This document shows positions 25,865-34,176 of a stretch of 64,000 nucleotides of DNA, one piece after another. The translations under genes were made by a program, and so were the position numbers. How positions within the stretch are numbered: position 1 is the stretch's first letter; every line of letters begins with the position of its first letter. The notes beneath the pieces are model-generated. The model was not told the origin of the DNA. It searched no databases and was given only the letters and a program-made list of their open reading frames with translations. The DNA is from Halomonas stenophila (GTDB lineage Bacteria > Pseudomonadota > Gammaproteobacteria > Pseudomonadales > Halomonadaceae), in the NCBI RefSeq assembly GCF_014192275.1, contig NZ_JACHXR010000007.1, positions 1 to 64,000 on the forward strand. Direction: 5' to 3'.

Positions 25865-26842
25865 TCAGTCCAGCGCGAGGGCCCAGAAGCCCTCGAAGTC
25901 GCTGCGGTAGGCGTTCTGGACGACGAGGTGATCCACCCCGCCGACCGTGATCAGATCCTCGGCGGCATTGCCGATCCCGGGGACGTGATAGACGCCGTCG
26001 AGGGCCATCAGCGCGCCCTTGGCCTCGCTGCGATCGATGATCGTGGTCACCGGCGAGAGCAGATAGCCGCCGCCCAGCAAGGGCCTGGCCTGCTCCAGGA
26101 AGTTGTTGCCGATGAGCCCCGCCCCCGCCCAGGGGTAGGTGGTGGCACGCTGGCCGTTGTAGTCACCGTTATCGAAGTACTGCCAGCTTCCCCCGGGCAG
26201 CCGCACCAGCAGGGAACGGCCGCCCGTGGCGCTGCTGTTGAAGGCATCTTCGCTTGTCTTGTCGCGCGGCCCCGGGTCGACGAAGTTGGTATGCAACCAG
26301 GTGTCCACCGAGTAGCGCAGGGCATAGGTCTCGCTGCTGCCGCCGATGACCAGCGGGTAGGGGTAGCCCGCCGGGGTGGAGAAGGCCAGGCCCAGGCCGC
26401 CGTAGCAGGCCTCGTAGACCGTCGAGCACTTCCAGATCGCCACGAAGCGCCTGCCGTTGGCGACGAACCAATAGGGCATGGCGCTGGAAAACGCCGGCGT
26501 CCACATCCGCGGCGAGGTGTTGATGTGGTCGTCGTAGGCCAGCGAGGTATCCAGCACCCCGTCGTGGCCGCACAGCGCCACGCCATAGACGTCGTTGGTG
26601 GCGTCGGCATGCAGGTTGAACGACACGTAGATGTTGTCGCCCCCGGCCAGCCCTGGCCCGCGCAGCAGGAACTGCGAGGCGCTATCGGCCCCCACCACAG
26701 GGTGCGCGGCATCCGGATGGGTCCACTCCTCCGTCCACGCCTCGCCGGCGTTGACCAGGTCGGCGTTGGCGGTCAGGAAAGCGTAGAGCTGGTTGTACAG
26801 ATCCAGGTGATCCGTCGCGGTGCCCGTCACATAGGCCGTCAT
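25865..26842 (-). CDS. tail structural protein, 325 aa
   Basis: The protein has 325 aa. N-terminal DHLDLYNQLYAFLTANADLV suggests a helical start typical of virion proteins of this block; the rest is Gly/aromatic-rich (DNIYVSFNLHADATNDVYGV, SWQYFDNGDYNG). It starts 2 bp after the tape-measure stop. It may be a distant relative of the gene at 24887 (similar length, SFNLHA/PYWFVANGRRF style), but I cannot align them with confidence. Confidence 0.65.
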   Translation of the reverse strand: MTAYVTGTATDHLDLYNQLYAFLTANADLVNAGEAWTEEWTHPDAAHPVVGADSASQFLLRGPGLAGGDNIYVSFNLHADATNDVYGVALCGHDGVLDTSLAYDDHINTSPRMWTPAFSSAMPYWFVANGRRFVAIWKCSTVYEACYGGLGLAFSTPAGYPYPLVIGGSSETYALRYSVDTWLHTNFVDPGPRDKTSEDAFNSSATGGRSLLVRLPGGSWQYFDNGDYNGQRATTYPWAGAGLIGNNFLEQARPLLGGGYLLSPVTTIIDRSEAKGALMALDGVYHVPGIGNAAEDLITVGGVDHLVVQNAYRSDFEGFWALALD

Positions 26843-26843
26843 G

Positions 26844-29192
26844 TCATCTCCTGTTGCTGCCGAACAGCGCCTGGTACTTGCTGCGGTTGCGCGATACGTG
26901 GTTGTAGATCGCCGCCTCTCCGGCCGGGGTGGCCAGGCCGGCGGAGGTCATCTCACCGGCGTCGAACATGTTGTAGTTGTGCACCACCGGGGGCTCGCCA
27001 GAGGCGCCGCGCTGGTTGTCGCGATGGCGCGGGTCGTTGCTGGTCAGCACCTCCTCGCCCTTGCGCAGGATCGCTGGTACCTCGTCGGGGGCCAGGCCGG
27101 CGATACCGCCGGTGTGGTAGCGCGGGGCGGTGCCAAACAGATCGCGAGGCGTGCCGCCCTGGCCGACCACGCCGCCGCCGTGGAACTGCAGTGCCCCGGC
27201 GATCGCGCCGCCGATGCCGCCGCCGCTGCTGTTCTGCAGGGCGTTGAAGATGGCCTGCTGGATGATCATCTGCGCGATCTGGCGCAGGAAGTCGGCGGCG
27301 AACTGGGCGAAGGTGTCGCCCAGGCTGTCGATGGCGTCCTTGCCCTGGGCGATGTCGGAGGCGAAGTTGCCGAGCGCATCGGCGGCGCCATAGGCGAACT
27401 CGGCATTGATGGCCTGGGCGCTGATCAGGCCCTGATTCATCTCGGCGATGCGGCCCCGCACCTGCTCGGCGGCATGCTCGAGGGCGGCAGCGTACTCGGG
27501 GAACTCGGCCTTGAGCCGCTCGATCAGCGCCAGCTGACGCTCCAGGGAGCGTGCCGGGTCGGCCTGGTCGAGGATCCGCTGGAGATCCTCCTCAGCCTGC
27601 TGCTGAGCCTGCTGGCGCTCACGTTCGGCCTCGGCGCGGCGTTCCTCGGCCTCGGCCAGGGCCTGGACCTCCTCGGCCTGACGCACGATCGAGGCGGCCA
27701 GCGTCTCGCCCTCGACGCCGAGACGGGCGACGTCGTCGGCCAGGTCGCCGACGGTCAGGCGGTACTTGAGCACCGCCGCCTCGCCCTCGCCGAAGGTGGC
27801 GATCTGCTGCTGGAGGCCCGAGTCGAGGTTGGTCAGCGTGGACAGCGCCCGCTCCATGGCCTTCTGGGCCTCGCTGGTACCGCTGCCGCCGCCCGGGATG
27901 ATGGGCTTGTTGGAGCCATCATCATCGTCGTCGCCGGCGGGAGAAGGCGGCGCACCGGGGGTGTCGGTACCCGGCCCGCCGCCCACCCGCGCCCAGTAGT
28001 CGGCGATCTGTCCCTGCAGCCGGCCTAGCTCGGACTGGAGCTCCTCGTCGTCCCAGTACTCGATCAGCCCGGTAGGACCGAACAGGCGCAGACGCTGCCC
28101 TTGACCCACCAGGCTGCGGCTGGGGGTGTCCAGCATCTTGCGGATCTCCTGGACGCGAGCATTGAGCCGGGGCAGGTCGTCGGCGGCCACGCCGTGCAGG
28201 CGGGACGCGGCCTCCTCGCTCAACCACTTGGTGAACTCGACACCATTGGTGGTGGCCTGGCCCAAATACCCCGCGAGATCGGCCACTGCCGTGCCGAGAG
28301 TGACCATCGACTGGGCGAACTGCGGGTCGGTGATGATATCGCGCAGTTCGTCGATGGCGTCGACGAAGCCCTGGGTCTCACTGGGGCCGAAGGTCTGGAT
28401 CAGATCGTTGCGCAGCTGGGTCAGCGCCTGGCCGACTGTGCGCTGCATGTCCTGGAAGTCGCGCTCGATGCCGTCGGCGGTGCTCAGCAGTGCCCGGGTC
28501 ACTGTCTCGCCGGTGAGCCGTCCCTCCTCGCCGAGCTTGCGGAGCTCGCCGATCGTCACGCCCAGCCCCTCGGCCAGCGCCCTGGCCAGGCGCGGGCTGT
28601 TCTCGAGCACGCTGTTGAGCTCCTCGCCGCGCAGGGTGCCGGAAGCGATGCCCTGACTGAGCTGCAGGATAGAGGCCTCGGCCTCGGTCGCACTGGCGCC
28701 GGAGACGATGAAGGATTGGTTGATGGCCCGGGTCAGGGTGAGGAGCTGGTCGTTGGAGAGGTTGAGCTCCTCGGTGGCCCGGGCCAGCCGGGCATAGAGG
28801 TTGACCGTGGCCCCGAGTCGCTGGCGGGTCTCATTGGCGAGCTCGTAGGTCTCGCGCTGGACCTCGTTGAGCTCGGCCTGGCTGTCGGTGACCAGGCGGA
28901 TCTGGCTCTCCAGGTTGGTGTAGGTATCGGTCGCCCGGACAAACGCACGCAGCACCAGGCCAGCCCCCACGGCGGCCAGCGCATTTCTCAGTGTACCGGC
29001 GGCATCCGAGACGCCCTTGATTCGCCGCTGGGTGCGATCGGCCTCTCGCCCCAGCTTGCGCATGCTGCGTTGGGCACGATCACCGCCCTGGGTCATACCG
29101 CCCAGCTCGCGCTCAACCGCGCCGATCTGCCGCCGAGCCTGCTGGAGGTCGGCGCGCATGCGCAATGCGAGTTCGAGGTTGCGATCGGCCAT
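26844..29192 (-). CDS. tape measure protein
   Basis: The protein has 782 aa with the tape-measure N-terminal domain (GERGRD-like start replaced by MADRNLELALRMRADLQQAR; then SQIRLVTDSQAELNEVQ and ASATEAEASILQLSQGIASG). Long Ala/Gln/Glu-rich coiled coils fill residues 440-570. The length sets tail length in long-tailed phages. The start overlaps the stop of the tail-chaperone extension by one base (TGATG). Mu itself has a contractile tail; this protein shows the B3/D3112-type long tail. Confidence 0.9.
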   Translation of the reverse strand: MADRNLELALRMRADLQQARRQIGAVERELGGMTQGGDRAQRSMRKLGREADRTQRRIKGVSDAAGTLRNALAAVGAGLVLRAFVRATDTYTNLESQIRLVTDSQAELNEVQRETYELANETRQRLGATVNLYARLARATEELNLSNDQLLTLTRAINQSFIVSGASATEAEASILQLSQGIASGTLRGEELNSVLENSPRLARALAEGLGVTIGELRKLGEEGRLTGETVTRALLSTADGIERDFQDMQRTVGQALTQLRNDLIQTFGPSETQGFVDAIDELRDIITDPQFAQSMVTLGTAVADLAGYLGQATTNGVEFTKWLSEEAASRLHGVAADDLPRLNARVQEIRKMLDTPSRSLVGQGQRLRLFGPTGLIEYWDDEELQSELGRLQGQIADYWARVGGGPGTDTPGAPPSPAGDDDDDGSNKPIIPGGGSGTSEAQKAMERALSTLTNLDSGLQQQIATFGEGEAAVLKYRLTVGDLADDVARLGVEGETLAASIVRQAEEVQALAEAEERRAEAERERQQAQQQAEEDLQRILDQADPARSLERQLALIERLKAEFPEYAAALEHAAEQVRGRIAEMNQGLISAQAINAEFAYGAADALGNFASDIAQGKDAIDSLGDTFAQFAADFLRQIAQMIIQQAIFNALQNSSGGGIGGAIAGALQFHGGGVVGQGGTPRDLFGTAPRYHTGGIAGLAPDEVPAILRKGEEVLTSNDPRHRDNQRGASGEPPVVHNYNMFDAGEMTSAGLATPAGEAAIYNHVSRNRSKYQALFGSNRR

Positions 29193-29476
29193 CAGGATTC
29201 CCGGTCACGCAGTTGACGGATGGTTTCGGCGGGCTTGCCGCCCCAGGCCACGGCCACCGCCTCGATCAGGTCGGCGCGGTGTTCATTGCGGCGTCTTTGG
29301 CACAGTTGGTAGAAGCGCTGGATCTGCCGCCAGGTCAGTCGGCTGGCGATGTCGGCGGGGTCGCATCCGTAGCCGGCATGGATGAGGGCGTCGAAGATCT
29401 CGGCGAGGGGGACAGGTTGGCCGCCAGACTCTTGAGCCCCCCGGCCAGCCCCCCGCCGAGGACCAGCCGCCGCATA
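29192..29476 (-). CDS. tail assembly chaperone, -1 frame extension (GT-like)
   Basis: This frame continues the 159-aa chaperone after a -1 shift. It encodes GGQPVPLAEIFDALIHAGYG, then a helix ending TWRQIQRFYQLCQRRRNEHR and AETIRQLRDRES. A protein-like, conserved-looking sequence with its own stop at the tape-measure start but no good ribosome site is typical of lambda G-T type pairs. A shift at the T7 run (29476-29482) gives a 207-aa product joined at Phe113. Confidence 0.75.
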   Translation of the reverse strand, partial: YAAAGPRRGAGRGAQESGGQPVPLAEIFDALIHAGYGCDPADIASRLTWRQIQRFYQLCQRRRNEHRADLIEAVAVAWGGKPAETIRQLRDRES

Positions 29477-29814
29477 AAAAAAGCGCTGTTGACCCGCCAG
29501 AAGGCCATGGAGAGCGACAGGCCGTCGGCGTCGGCGAGCTGCTCGACCCATGCCACGTCCTTGCCGATGCTCATGGCGATCAGCTGGAGCCAGGCATCGC
29601 TGTGCTCGGCGATCACGCCGTCCAGTACCTCCGGCTCGATGTCGTCGGCCTCCAGGTGCTCACGCAGGGCGGCCAGGATCGGCCGCCCCAGGGCGATCGC
29701 CCGCAGGCCCTCGGCATAGCGGAACTCGCGGACCCGGATCTTCTCCCCGCCGATGCGCAGAGTCTCGTCGGGGAAGAGGATCTCGGGGTCCTGCTCGGGG
29801 CGATGGTCGCTCAT
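29335..29814 (-). CDS. tail assembly chaperone (G-like)
   Basis: The protein has 159 aa. RIGGEKIRVREFRYAEGLRA and EVLDGVIAEHSDAWLQLIAM are typical of tail-chaperone proteins found just upstream of tape-measure genes. After residue 113 the sequence becomes low-complexity Ser/Pro (LSPSPRSSTPSSMPATD), as expected for the unshifted short form. A run of seven T on the coding strand, read in frame as GCT TTT TTT ATG, marks the likely -1 frameshift site. Confidence 0.8.
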   Translation of the reverse strand: MSDHRPEQDPEILFPDETLRIGGEKIRVREFRYAEGLRAIALGRPILAALREHLEADDIEPEVLDGVIAEHSDAWLQLIAMSIGKDVAWVEQLADADGLSLSMAFWRVNSAFFMRRLVLGGGLAGGLKSLAANLSPSPRSSTPSSMPATDATPPTSPAD

Positions 29815-29832
29815 GCGCTGCTGTCCTCCTGG

Positions 29833-30609
29833 TTAACCGGCGGCGCGGCCGTCGATGTAGACCTGGGCGTAGCCGTCGCGCTTCTGCACCGCGAGGTTGA
29901 AGGCCATCTCCACCGGGTTGTCGCGGCCCTTGAGGGCCAGCTCGCCGTCCGGGGTGAGGCGCACCCCGGGAATGAAGACGTCGCTGGCATCGCCGTCGGT
30001 GTTGTCGGCGTAGAAGCGCAGTTCGCCCTCGCGCGGCGACTCGTTGTGGCTGGCCACCCGGGAGCGGGTCTCGGCCGCCGGGGTGTAGTCGACGTGCAGG
30101 GTCTCCTCGGCGATGGTGCCGCCCTCGAGGATCTCCAGCAGGCCGATCTCGGCATGAACCACATAGTCGGTACCGGCCACGTAGGTGGTGGTGTCGGTCT
30201 CGTCCTGGACGTCCACCGCCGAGACGTTGCGCACCCCGCCCGGGTTGGCGGTCGAGGCCCCCAACTGGTAGAAGCGCCCGGGCTGCACGGCGATGGCCTC
30301 GTCGGTCACGACCGTGCCGTCCTGGGTGACGTCGCTGACGTCGCCGACGATGAACAGCGCCAGGTTGTCGGGGTTGATGTCGCGGCCGGTCATGCGGCCG
30401 GAGCGGGTCACGCGGATCGGGATGTCGCGGATTTGCTCGGCGATCGCGCCGTCGCTGTCATCGACGGTGATGCTCTCGCTCTGGGCGGTGATCGCGAAGG
30501 CGGGGGTCTGGGCGAAGTAGCGCAGGCCCTCGTAGCCGCTGCCGTCGGCCTTCTTCGGGTTGAAGTAGCACTTGCCCGCCGGGATGACGATGTTGGCGTC
30601 TTTGGCCAT
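29833..30609 (-). CDS. major tail (tube) protein
   Basis: The protein has 258 aa: MAKDANIVIPAGKCYFNPKK, a repetitive beta-rich body with SGRMTGRDINPDNLALF and a C-terminal KRDGYAQVYIDGRAAG. Size, beta content and position between the tail terminator-like genes and the tail chaperones identify it as the tail-tube subunit of a long-tailed phage. It is preceded by an SD-like AGGAGGG sequence. Confidence 0.78.
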   Translation of the reverse strand: MAKDANIVIPAGKCYFNPKKADGSGYEGLRYFAQTPAFAITAQSESITVDDSDGAIAEQIRDIPIRVTRSGRMTGRDINPDNLALFIVGDVSDVTQDGTVVTDEAIAVQPGRFYQLGASTANPGGVRNVSAVDVQDETDTTTYVAGTDYVVHAEIGLLEILEGGTIAEETLHVDYTPAAETRSRVASHNESPREGELRFYADNTDGDASDVFIPGVRLTPDGELALKGRDNPVEMAFNLAVQKRDGYAQVYIDGRAAG

Positions 30610-30612
30610 GAC

Positions 30613-30813
30613 TTAGCCCTCCTGCTTGGCGGCCTTGCCGCCGGTGGCCGGGGTGGCGGAAATGTGGCCGCTCTGGGTCAGCCGCTCGATCTGGCGCTCG
30701 GTCAGCCGTGGCTTCTCGTCGCCGCCGGGCTCAAAGCGCTTGCTGCCCTGGATCAGCGGCTTGGCCAGCGTGACCTCGCGGCGCGGGGCGGGGGTGGGTG
30801 TCTTGGTGCTCAC
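30613..30813 (-). CDS. small phage structural/accessory protein, 66 aa
   Basis: A basic 66-aa protein beginning at GTG (30813) with a GAGGAG Shine-Dalgarno; the longer frame lacks a ribosome site. It includes REVTLAKPLIQG and RLTERQIERLTQSG, a helix pattern shared with short accessory proteins of Mu-like head-tail regions (DUF7210-like). No function known. Confidence 0.65.
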   Translation of the reverse strand: MSTKTPTPAPRREVTLAKPLIQGSKRFEPGGDEKPRLTERQIERLTQSGHISATPATGGKAAKQEG

Positions 30814-30824
30814 GGTCGGTCTCC

Positions 30825-31274
30825 TCAGTCCACGGACTGGTTGGTCAGCAGGTCGATGCCCCACTGGAGCGGGAAGTAGCCATAGCCGCCCGGCGTGAAG
30901 GCCGGGCGTGGGGCGCTCTCGCGCACCATGCGCCCGAACCCCTTGGCCGGTTTCCAGCCGCCCAGGGCCTGGATGACCTTGGTAATCAGCGGCCCGGCGG
31001 CCTCGCGCACGCCCTCGCCGCTGTGCTGGCCCTTGGCGGAGCGCACCGAGACCACGGTCATCCAGCGCTGGGTGATGCGGTGGTAGTCGCCCTGGTCGAC
31101 GGCATCGCCGCCGGGCACCTGGTCGCCGGCGTAGAGCACGATCACCGCCGGGGTGACCTGCCGGCCCTGGGCGACGCCGGCGAGATCCGGCGCGGTAAGG
31201 ATCGTCACGCCCTGCAGCTCACTCTCGAGGCGGGCAATGATCGCCGGCTCGGCGGCAAGGTAATCGCTGTTCAT
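30825..31274 (-). CDS. Mu gp37-like / tail terminator-like protein
   Basis: The protein has 149 aa. It contains MNSDYLAAEPAIIARLESEL and AVIVLYAGDQVPGG, then YHRITQRWMTVVSVRSA, the layout of head-tail joining or tail-terminator proteins. It overlaps the gp36-like gene by one base. The function is inferred from position and overall pattern. Confidence 0.68.
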   Translation of the reverse strand: MNSDYLAAEPAIIARLESELQGVTILTAPDLAGVAQGRQVTPAVIVLYAGDQVPGGDAVDQGDYHRITQRWMTVVSVRSAKGQHSGEGVREAAGPLITKVIQALGGWKPAKGFGRMVRESAPRPAFTPGGYGYFPLQWGIDLLTNQSVD

Positions 31275-31681
31275 CAGAAGCCCCCTCCCGGCATCACCCG
31301 GCCGGCGCTCTGGAAGTCGGCGCTGCCGGCGGTGGGCTCGTCAGCGTCGCCGCCGATCCCCAGCAGCACCTCGCCCTTGGCCACCGCACGCAGGAACTTG
31401 ATGGCATCCTCGTAGCGCTTGGTGACCTGGTCGGTGGCGTGCTCGTCGTAGAGCCGGTAGCGGGCGATGTCGCAGGCGTAGGCCTGGATGATGCTCGGCA
31501 CCGGATCCAGCGGCACGTCGTAGCCCCCGGCCGCCACCCGCCCGTCGATCTCGCCGCCGGCGTCGCTGATGGCCAGATCGATCTCGCCCTGGTCGATGGC
31601 GCCGGCCCCGTCGTCGGCGAGCTGCAGCAGCTCGTCCTGGCCGAAGCGATCGATGAGATCCTGGAGGGTGATGTACGGCAT
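31274..31681 (-). CDS. Mu gp36-like protein (DUF1320)
   Basis: The protein has 135 aa. MPYITLQDLIDRFGQDELLQ and YACDIARYRLYDE are the DUF1320 hallmarks. gp36-like proteins act at the head-tail connector (head completion). Downstream of the gp35-like gene by 3 bp and overlapping the next gene by one base. Confidence 0.88.
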   Translation of the reverse strand: MPYITLQDLIDRFGQDELLQLADDGAGAIDQGEIDLAISDAGGEIDGRVAAGGYDVPLDPVPSIIQAYACDIARYRLYDEHATDQVTKRYEDAIKFLRAVAKGEVLLGIGGDADEPTAGSADFQSAGRVMPGGGF

Positions 31682-31684
31682 CGG

Positions 31685-32146
31685 TTAGGCCTCCGGCTCG
31701 CCGTCGTCCTCGGCCGGGAAAGTGCATTCCTCGACCTCGAGGGTGGGGTCGGCATGCAGCTGCTCGAGCTGCTCGTCGGTCAGCGCCGAGAGCGCGATGC
31801 CGTGGCCCTCGCGAGTGAAGCGGAAGCCGGCCCGCCGGCGTGAGCCATAGCGCTTGCGGGTGCGCACGAATACCGCGGGGATCTCGCCCGGGGTGCGACT
31901 GTCTTTCGGGTCCTTCGCGGCCGTTTTGGCATCGACCTGGATAGCCTCGCCTTGTGAGGGGCCATCCTTGGCGGGCGCATTCGTGGCCGATTCCTGGGTG
32001 GCGGCGTCCTTGGTCTGGGTGGCCTCGTCCTGGACGGGCGCGGCCTGGGTATCCTGGCCCTGCGGCTGGGCCTTCTCCTCGGCGGCCTGCGCCTTGGGCT
32101 GGGCAGCCTTGGAGGCGGTCTTGCTGGTCGGCTTGCGGGTCGTCAT
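31685..32146 (-). CDS. Mu gp35-like (HI1506/FluMu-type) protein
   Basis: The protein has 153 aa, starting at ATG 32146 behind a GAGGAGAGA Shine-Dalgarno. The N-terminal half is a low-complexity Ala/Gln/Lys/Thr linker (about 1-80). The C-terminal half has PAVFVRTRKRYGSRRRAGF and LSALTDEQLEQLHADPTLEV, typical of the Mu gp35 / FluMu protein domain. Role in the virion is not established. Confidence 0.78.
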   Translation of the reverse strand: MTTRKPTSKTASKAAQPKAQAAEEKAQPQGQDTQAAPVQDEATQTKDAATQESATNAPAKDGPSQGEAIQVDAKTAAKDPKDSRTPGEIPAVFVRTRKRYGSRRRAGFRFTREGHGIALSALTDEQLEQLHADPTLEVEECTFPAEDDGEPEA

Positions 32147-32161
32147 CGTCTCTCTCCTCAA

Positions 32162-32188
32162 GCCACGCCCGCATCAGGCGGGCGTGGC
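32162..32188 (-). terminator. strong hairpin between the capsid gene and the gp35-like gene
   Basis: GCCACGCCCGC pairs perfectly with GCGGGCGTGGC over a five-base loop, 44 bp past the gpT stop. No U run follows on the minus strand, and the next gene's Shine-Dalgarno starts almost at once. It could stabilise the 3' end of the capsid mRNA or partially terminate. Confidence 0.6.
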
Positions 32189-32231
32189 GCCGGGTCATTG
32201 GCTGACGCTCAGCCTCGGGCGTCGCTCAACG

Positions 32232-33134
32232 TCAGGCGTTGGCCAGCCAGGCGTTGAGAACCAACTGCGAGGTGTTCTGCCAGGGGTTGGTGGCACCGGC
32301 CGCGTCGCGCTCGTTCATGAGGATCACGCGGGCATCGCCCTCCAGGGTGTTGGGCACCATGGTGTGGGTGTGGCGCAGCCCCAGCGGGCGGCCGTGATCT
32401 CCCTTGAGGGTCGTCAGGCGCTCGCGGGCTGCCTTGTAGTTGGCCGCGTTGAACGTCTGCTTGGAGCGCACCACCAGCTGCCACAGCCCCGGGCCGGCGT
32501 TGACCCGCGCGTCGGTACCGAAGAGGAAGTCGTCGGTGAGGAACACCTTGGAGTCCATCAGGTCGGTCAGGGCGCGGAAGTCGTAAGCGCGGCGGCGCTG
32601 GAAGATCATCGGCTTGATGGCCCGCGAGAGGTCCATCACGTACCAGGCCGGGCCGCTGCCGCCCATGTCGTTGGAGACCGAGGTCTCGGCGCCGCTGGCG
32701 TCCAGCACCGGGTGGTCGGTGTCGAACAGGTTCTGGCCGTCGTAACAGAGCGGGTTGGCTTCCAGCACCTCGACGGACAGCTCGTTGGGATGTTCCCGGG
32801 AGCTGCGGCCGAACTCCTCGAAGGTGGGCGCATAGAGGCCGTAGGTGTCGTCCTCGATGGCATCACGGGGCACGCCGGCGGTCAGCTCGAACTTGCGGTT
32901 CTTGATGCTGAAGTCGGCGCCCTCGAGGCCATGCACGACCCGGTCGCCCAGCCACTCGCGCATGCGCGGCAGCGTCTTGAGCCAGGGGTAGACCTCCACG
33001 GCGGTGGTGCTGTTGACCGTGGTGCAGAACAGCTCGTAGAGCGCGCCTTCCTCGCCCAGGCTGTTGAAGCCCTGCTGGAAGTTCGTGCGATAGGCCTTGA
33101 ACAGGGCCTGGAGATTGGCGGATGTGAGATCCAT
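32232..33134 (-). CDS. major capsid protein, Mu gpT-like
   Basis: The protein has 300 aa. It contains TSANLQALFKAYRTNFQQGF, the LPRMREWLGDRVVH segment and the RRAYDFRALTDLMDSKVFLT stretch, typical of Mu gpT major head subunits. It assembles the icosahedral capsid using the protease/scaffold encoded at 33.6-34.8 kb. Followed by a strong hairpin. Confidence 0.92.
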   Translation of the reverse strand: MDLTSANLQALFKAYRTNFQQGFNSLGEEGALYELFCTTVNSTTAVEVYPWLKTLPRMREWLGDRVVHGLEGADFSIKNRKFELTAGVPRDAIEDDTYGLYAPTFEEFGRSSREHPNELSVEVLEANPLCYDGQNLFDTDHPVLDASGAETSVSNDMGGSGPAWYVMDLSRAIKPMIFQRRRAYDFRALTDLMDSKVFLTDDFLFGTDARVNAGPGLWQLVVRSKQTFNAANYKAARERLTTLKGDHGRPLGLRHTHTMVPNTLEGDARVILMNERDAAGATNPWQNTSQLVLNAWLANA

Positions 33135-33146
33135 GTCGGGCTCCTA

Positions 33147-33563
33147 TCAGGCGGTGGGATCGATGCGGACCCAGACCCCGTTGTCGTCGACGTCGTCGAC
33201 GACGCCGGCGGCTGAGCGGGTGCCGGTACCATCGGTGGCGGCCACGGTCTGGTCGTCGACCAGGTAGCAGGCCGAGCCGATCATGGTGCGATCGATCGGG
33301 TCGCCGCCGTCGTTGGCGAAGTGGAAATAGCCGCGCTCGATCTCGACGGCCTGGTCGCCATCGGCGCCACCGACGTTGTCCTGGTAGTGGTGGAACACGC
33401 CCAGGGCGGTGAGGCCGGTGGCGGTGCTGGCCGGCTCGGCGTAGCCGGTGGCGTTGCCTACGGCGATGGCGCCGGCGTAGCACAGGGCCCCGGCGGCGAC
33501 GGGGGCGCTACGCCGGTTGCCGGCGCGGGTCGGGGTGTTGCGGTTCTTGGTAGCGGCGACCAT
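33147..33563 (-). CDS. capsid decoration-like protein
   Basis: The protein has 138 aa between the protease/scaffold and gpT genes. NTPTRAGNRRSAPVAAGALC at the N-terminus and an all-beta, Gly/Asp-rich body (GVFHHYQDNVGGADGD, YLVDDQTVAATDGTGTRSA) resemble capsid cement proteins of tailed phages (DUF2190-type). The role is inferred from size, composition and place. Confidence 0.65.
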   Translation of the reverse strand: MVAATKNRNTPTRAGNRRSAPVAAGALCYAGAIAVGNATGYAEPASTATGLTALGVFHHYQDNVGGADGDQAVEIERGYFHFANDGGDPIDRTMIGSACYLVDDQTVAATDGTGTRSAAGVVDDVDDNGVWVRIDPTA

Positions 33564-33597
33564 GGTCTCGCTCTCCTCTCAGTGACGTGGCGGGCCG

Positions 33598-34176
33598 TTA
33601 CTCGGCGTCCTCGACCGGGTTGGCCTGGCGGTACTGCTCGGGCGTGAGGTCCATCGACTTGCAGACGGCCAGCTCGGCCTCGGAGAGCTCGCCGTCCTTC
33701 GGCTTGTCGCCTGCCTGGGGCGACTTGCCGGCGGTCTGGGTACCGCCCTTGAGCGCGGCGATGCTCGGCGCGTCCTTCATGTGGGCCTTGAGGGCGGCCA
33801 TCCCCTGCTGACGTAGCCAGTCGGCGGTGGCCTTTCCGGCGATCCGGCCATCCTTCAGGCCTTCGTCGATCAGGCGGTCCATCTCCTGGTCCTCGCCCTG
33901 CTTGGCGGCGGAGAGCGCGGCCACGGCCTCGTCGTAGACGGCCTTGGGCACGAACTTGGCGGGGTCTGGCTCGGCCGCCGCCGGCTGAGCATCGACCTTG
34001 GACTTGAGCGCGGCGACCGCCTCGGCGGGCTTGTCGTCGTCCTTCAGCGCCAGCGCCTGGCGCACGCCATCGGCCTCGCCGGCCTTGGCCTTCAGCGCGG
34101 CGATGGCGCCGTCGATCTGCTCGTCGGTGGCGTCGGCCATGAGGCCCAGCGCCTTGATCAGTTGCTCGCGGTTCAC
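33598..34176 (-). CDS. predicted internal-start scaffold protein, Mu gpZ-like
   Basis: In frame with the gpI-like gene, GTG at 34176 begins MNREQLIKALGLMADATDEQ with the sequence GATGAGGATTCCACC just upstream, giving GAGGA seven to eight bases before the start. It would encode a 192-aa scaffold equal to the C-terminal region of the protease. Mu makes gpZ from gpI in the same way. Confidence 0.55.
   Translation of the reverse strand: MNREQLIKALGLMADATDEQIDGAIAALKAKAGEADGVRQALALKDDDKPAEAVAALKSKVDAQPAAAEPDPAKFVPKAVYDEAVAALSAAKQGEDQEMDRLIDEGLKDGRIAGKATADWLRQQGMAALKAHMKDAPSIAALKGGTQTAGKSPQAGDKPKDGELSEAELAVCKSMDLTPEQYRQANPVEDAE

Noticed and set aside
24944..27247. 767-codon plus-strand frame opposite tail genes
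   Set aside because: Shadow translation; the minus strand shows coherent structural proteins with ribosome sites and tight spacing.
29430..29460. GGGGGG runs as the frameshift site of the tail chaperone
   Set aside because: In the zero frame they read GGC GGG GGG and GCC GGG GGG, so the heptamer begins with C and does not allow both tRNAs to re-pair. The T7 run fits exactly.
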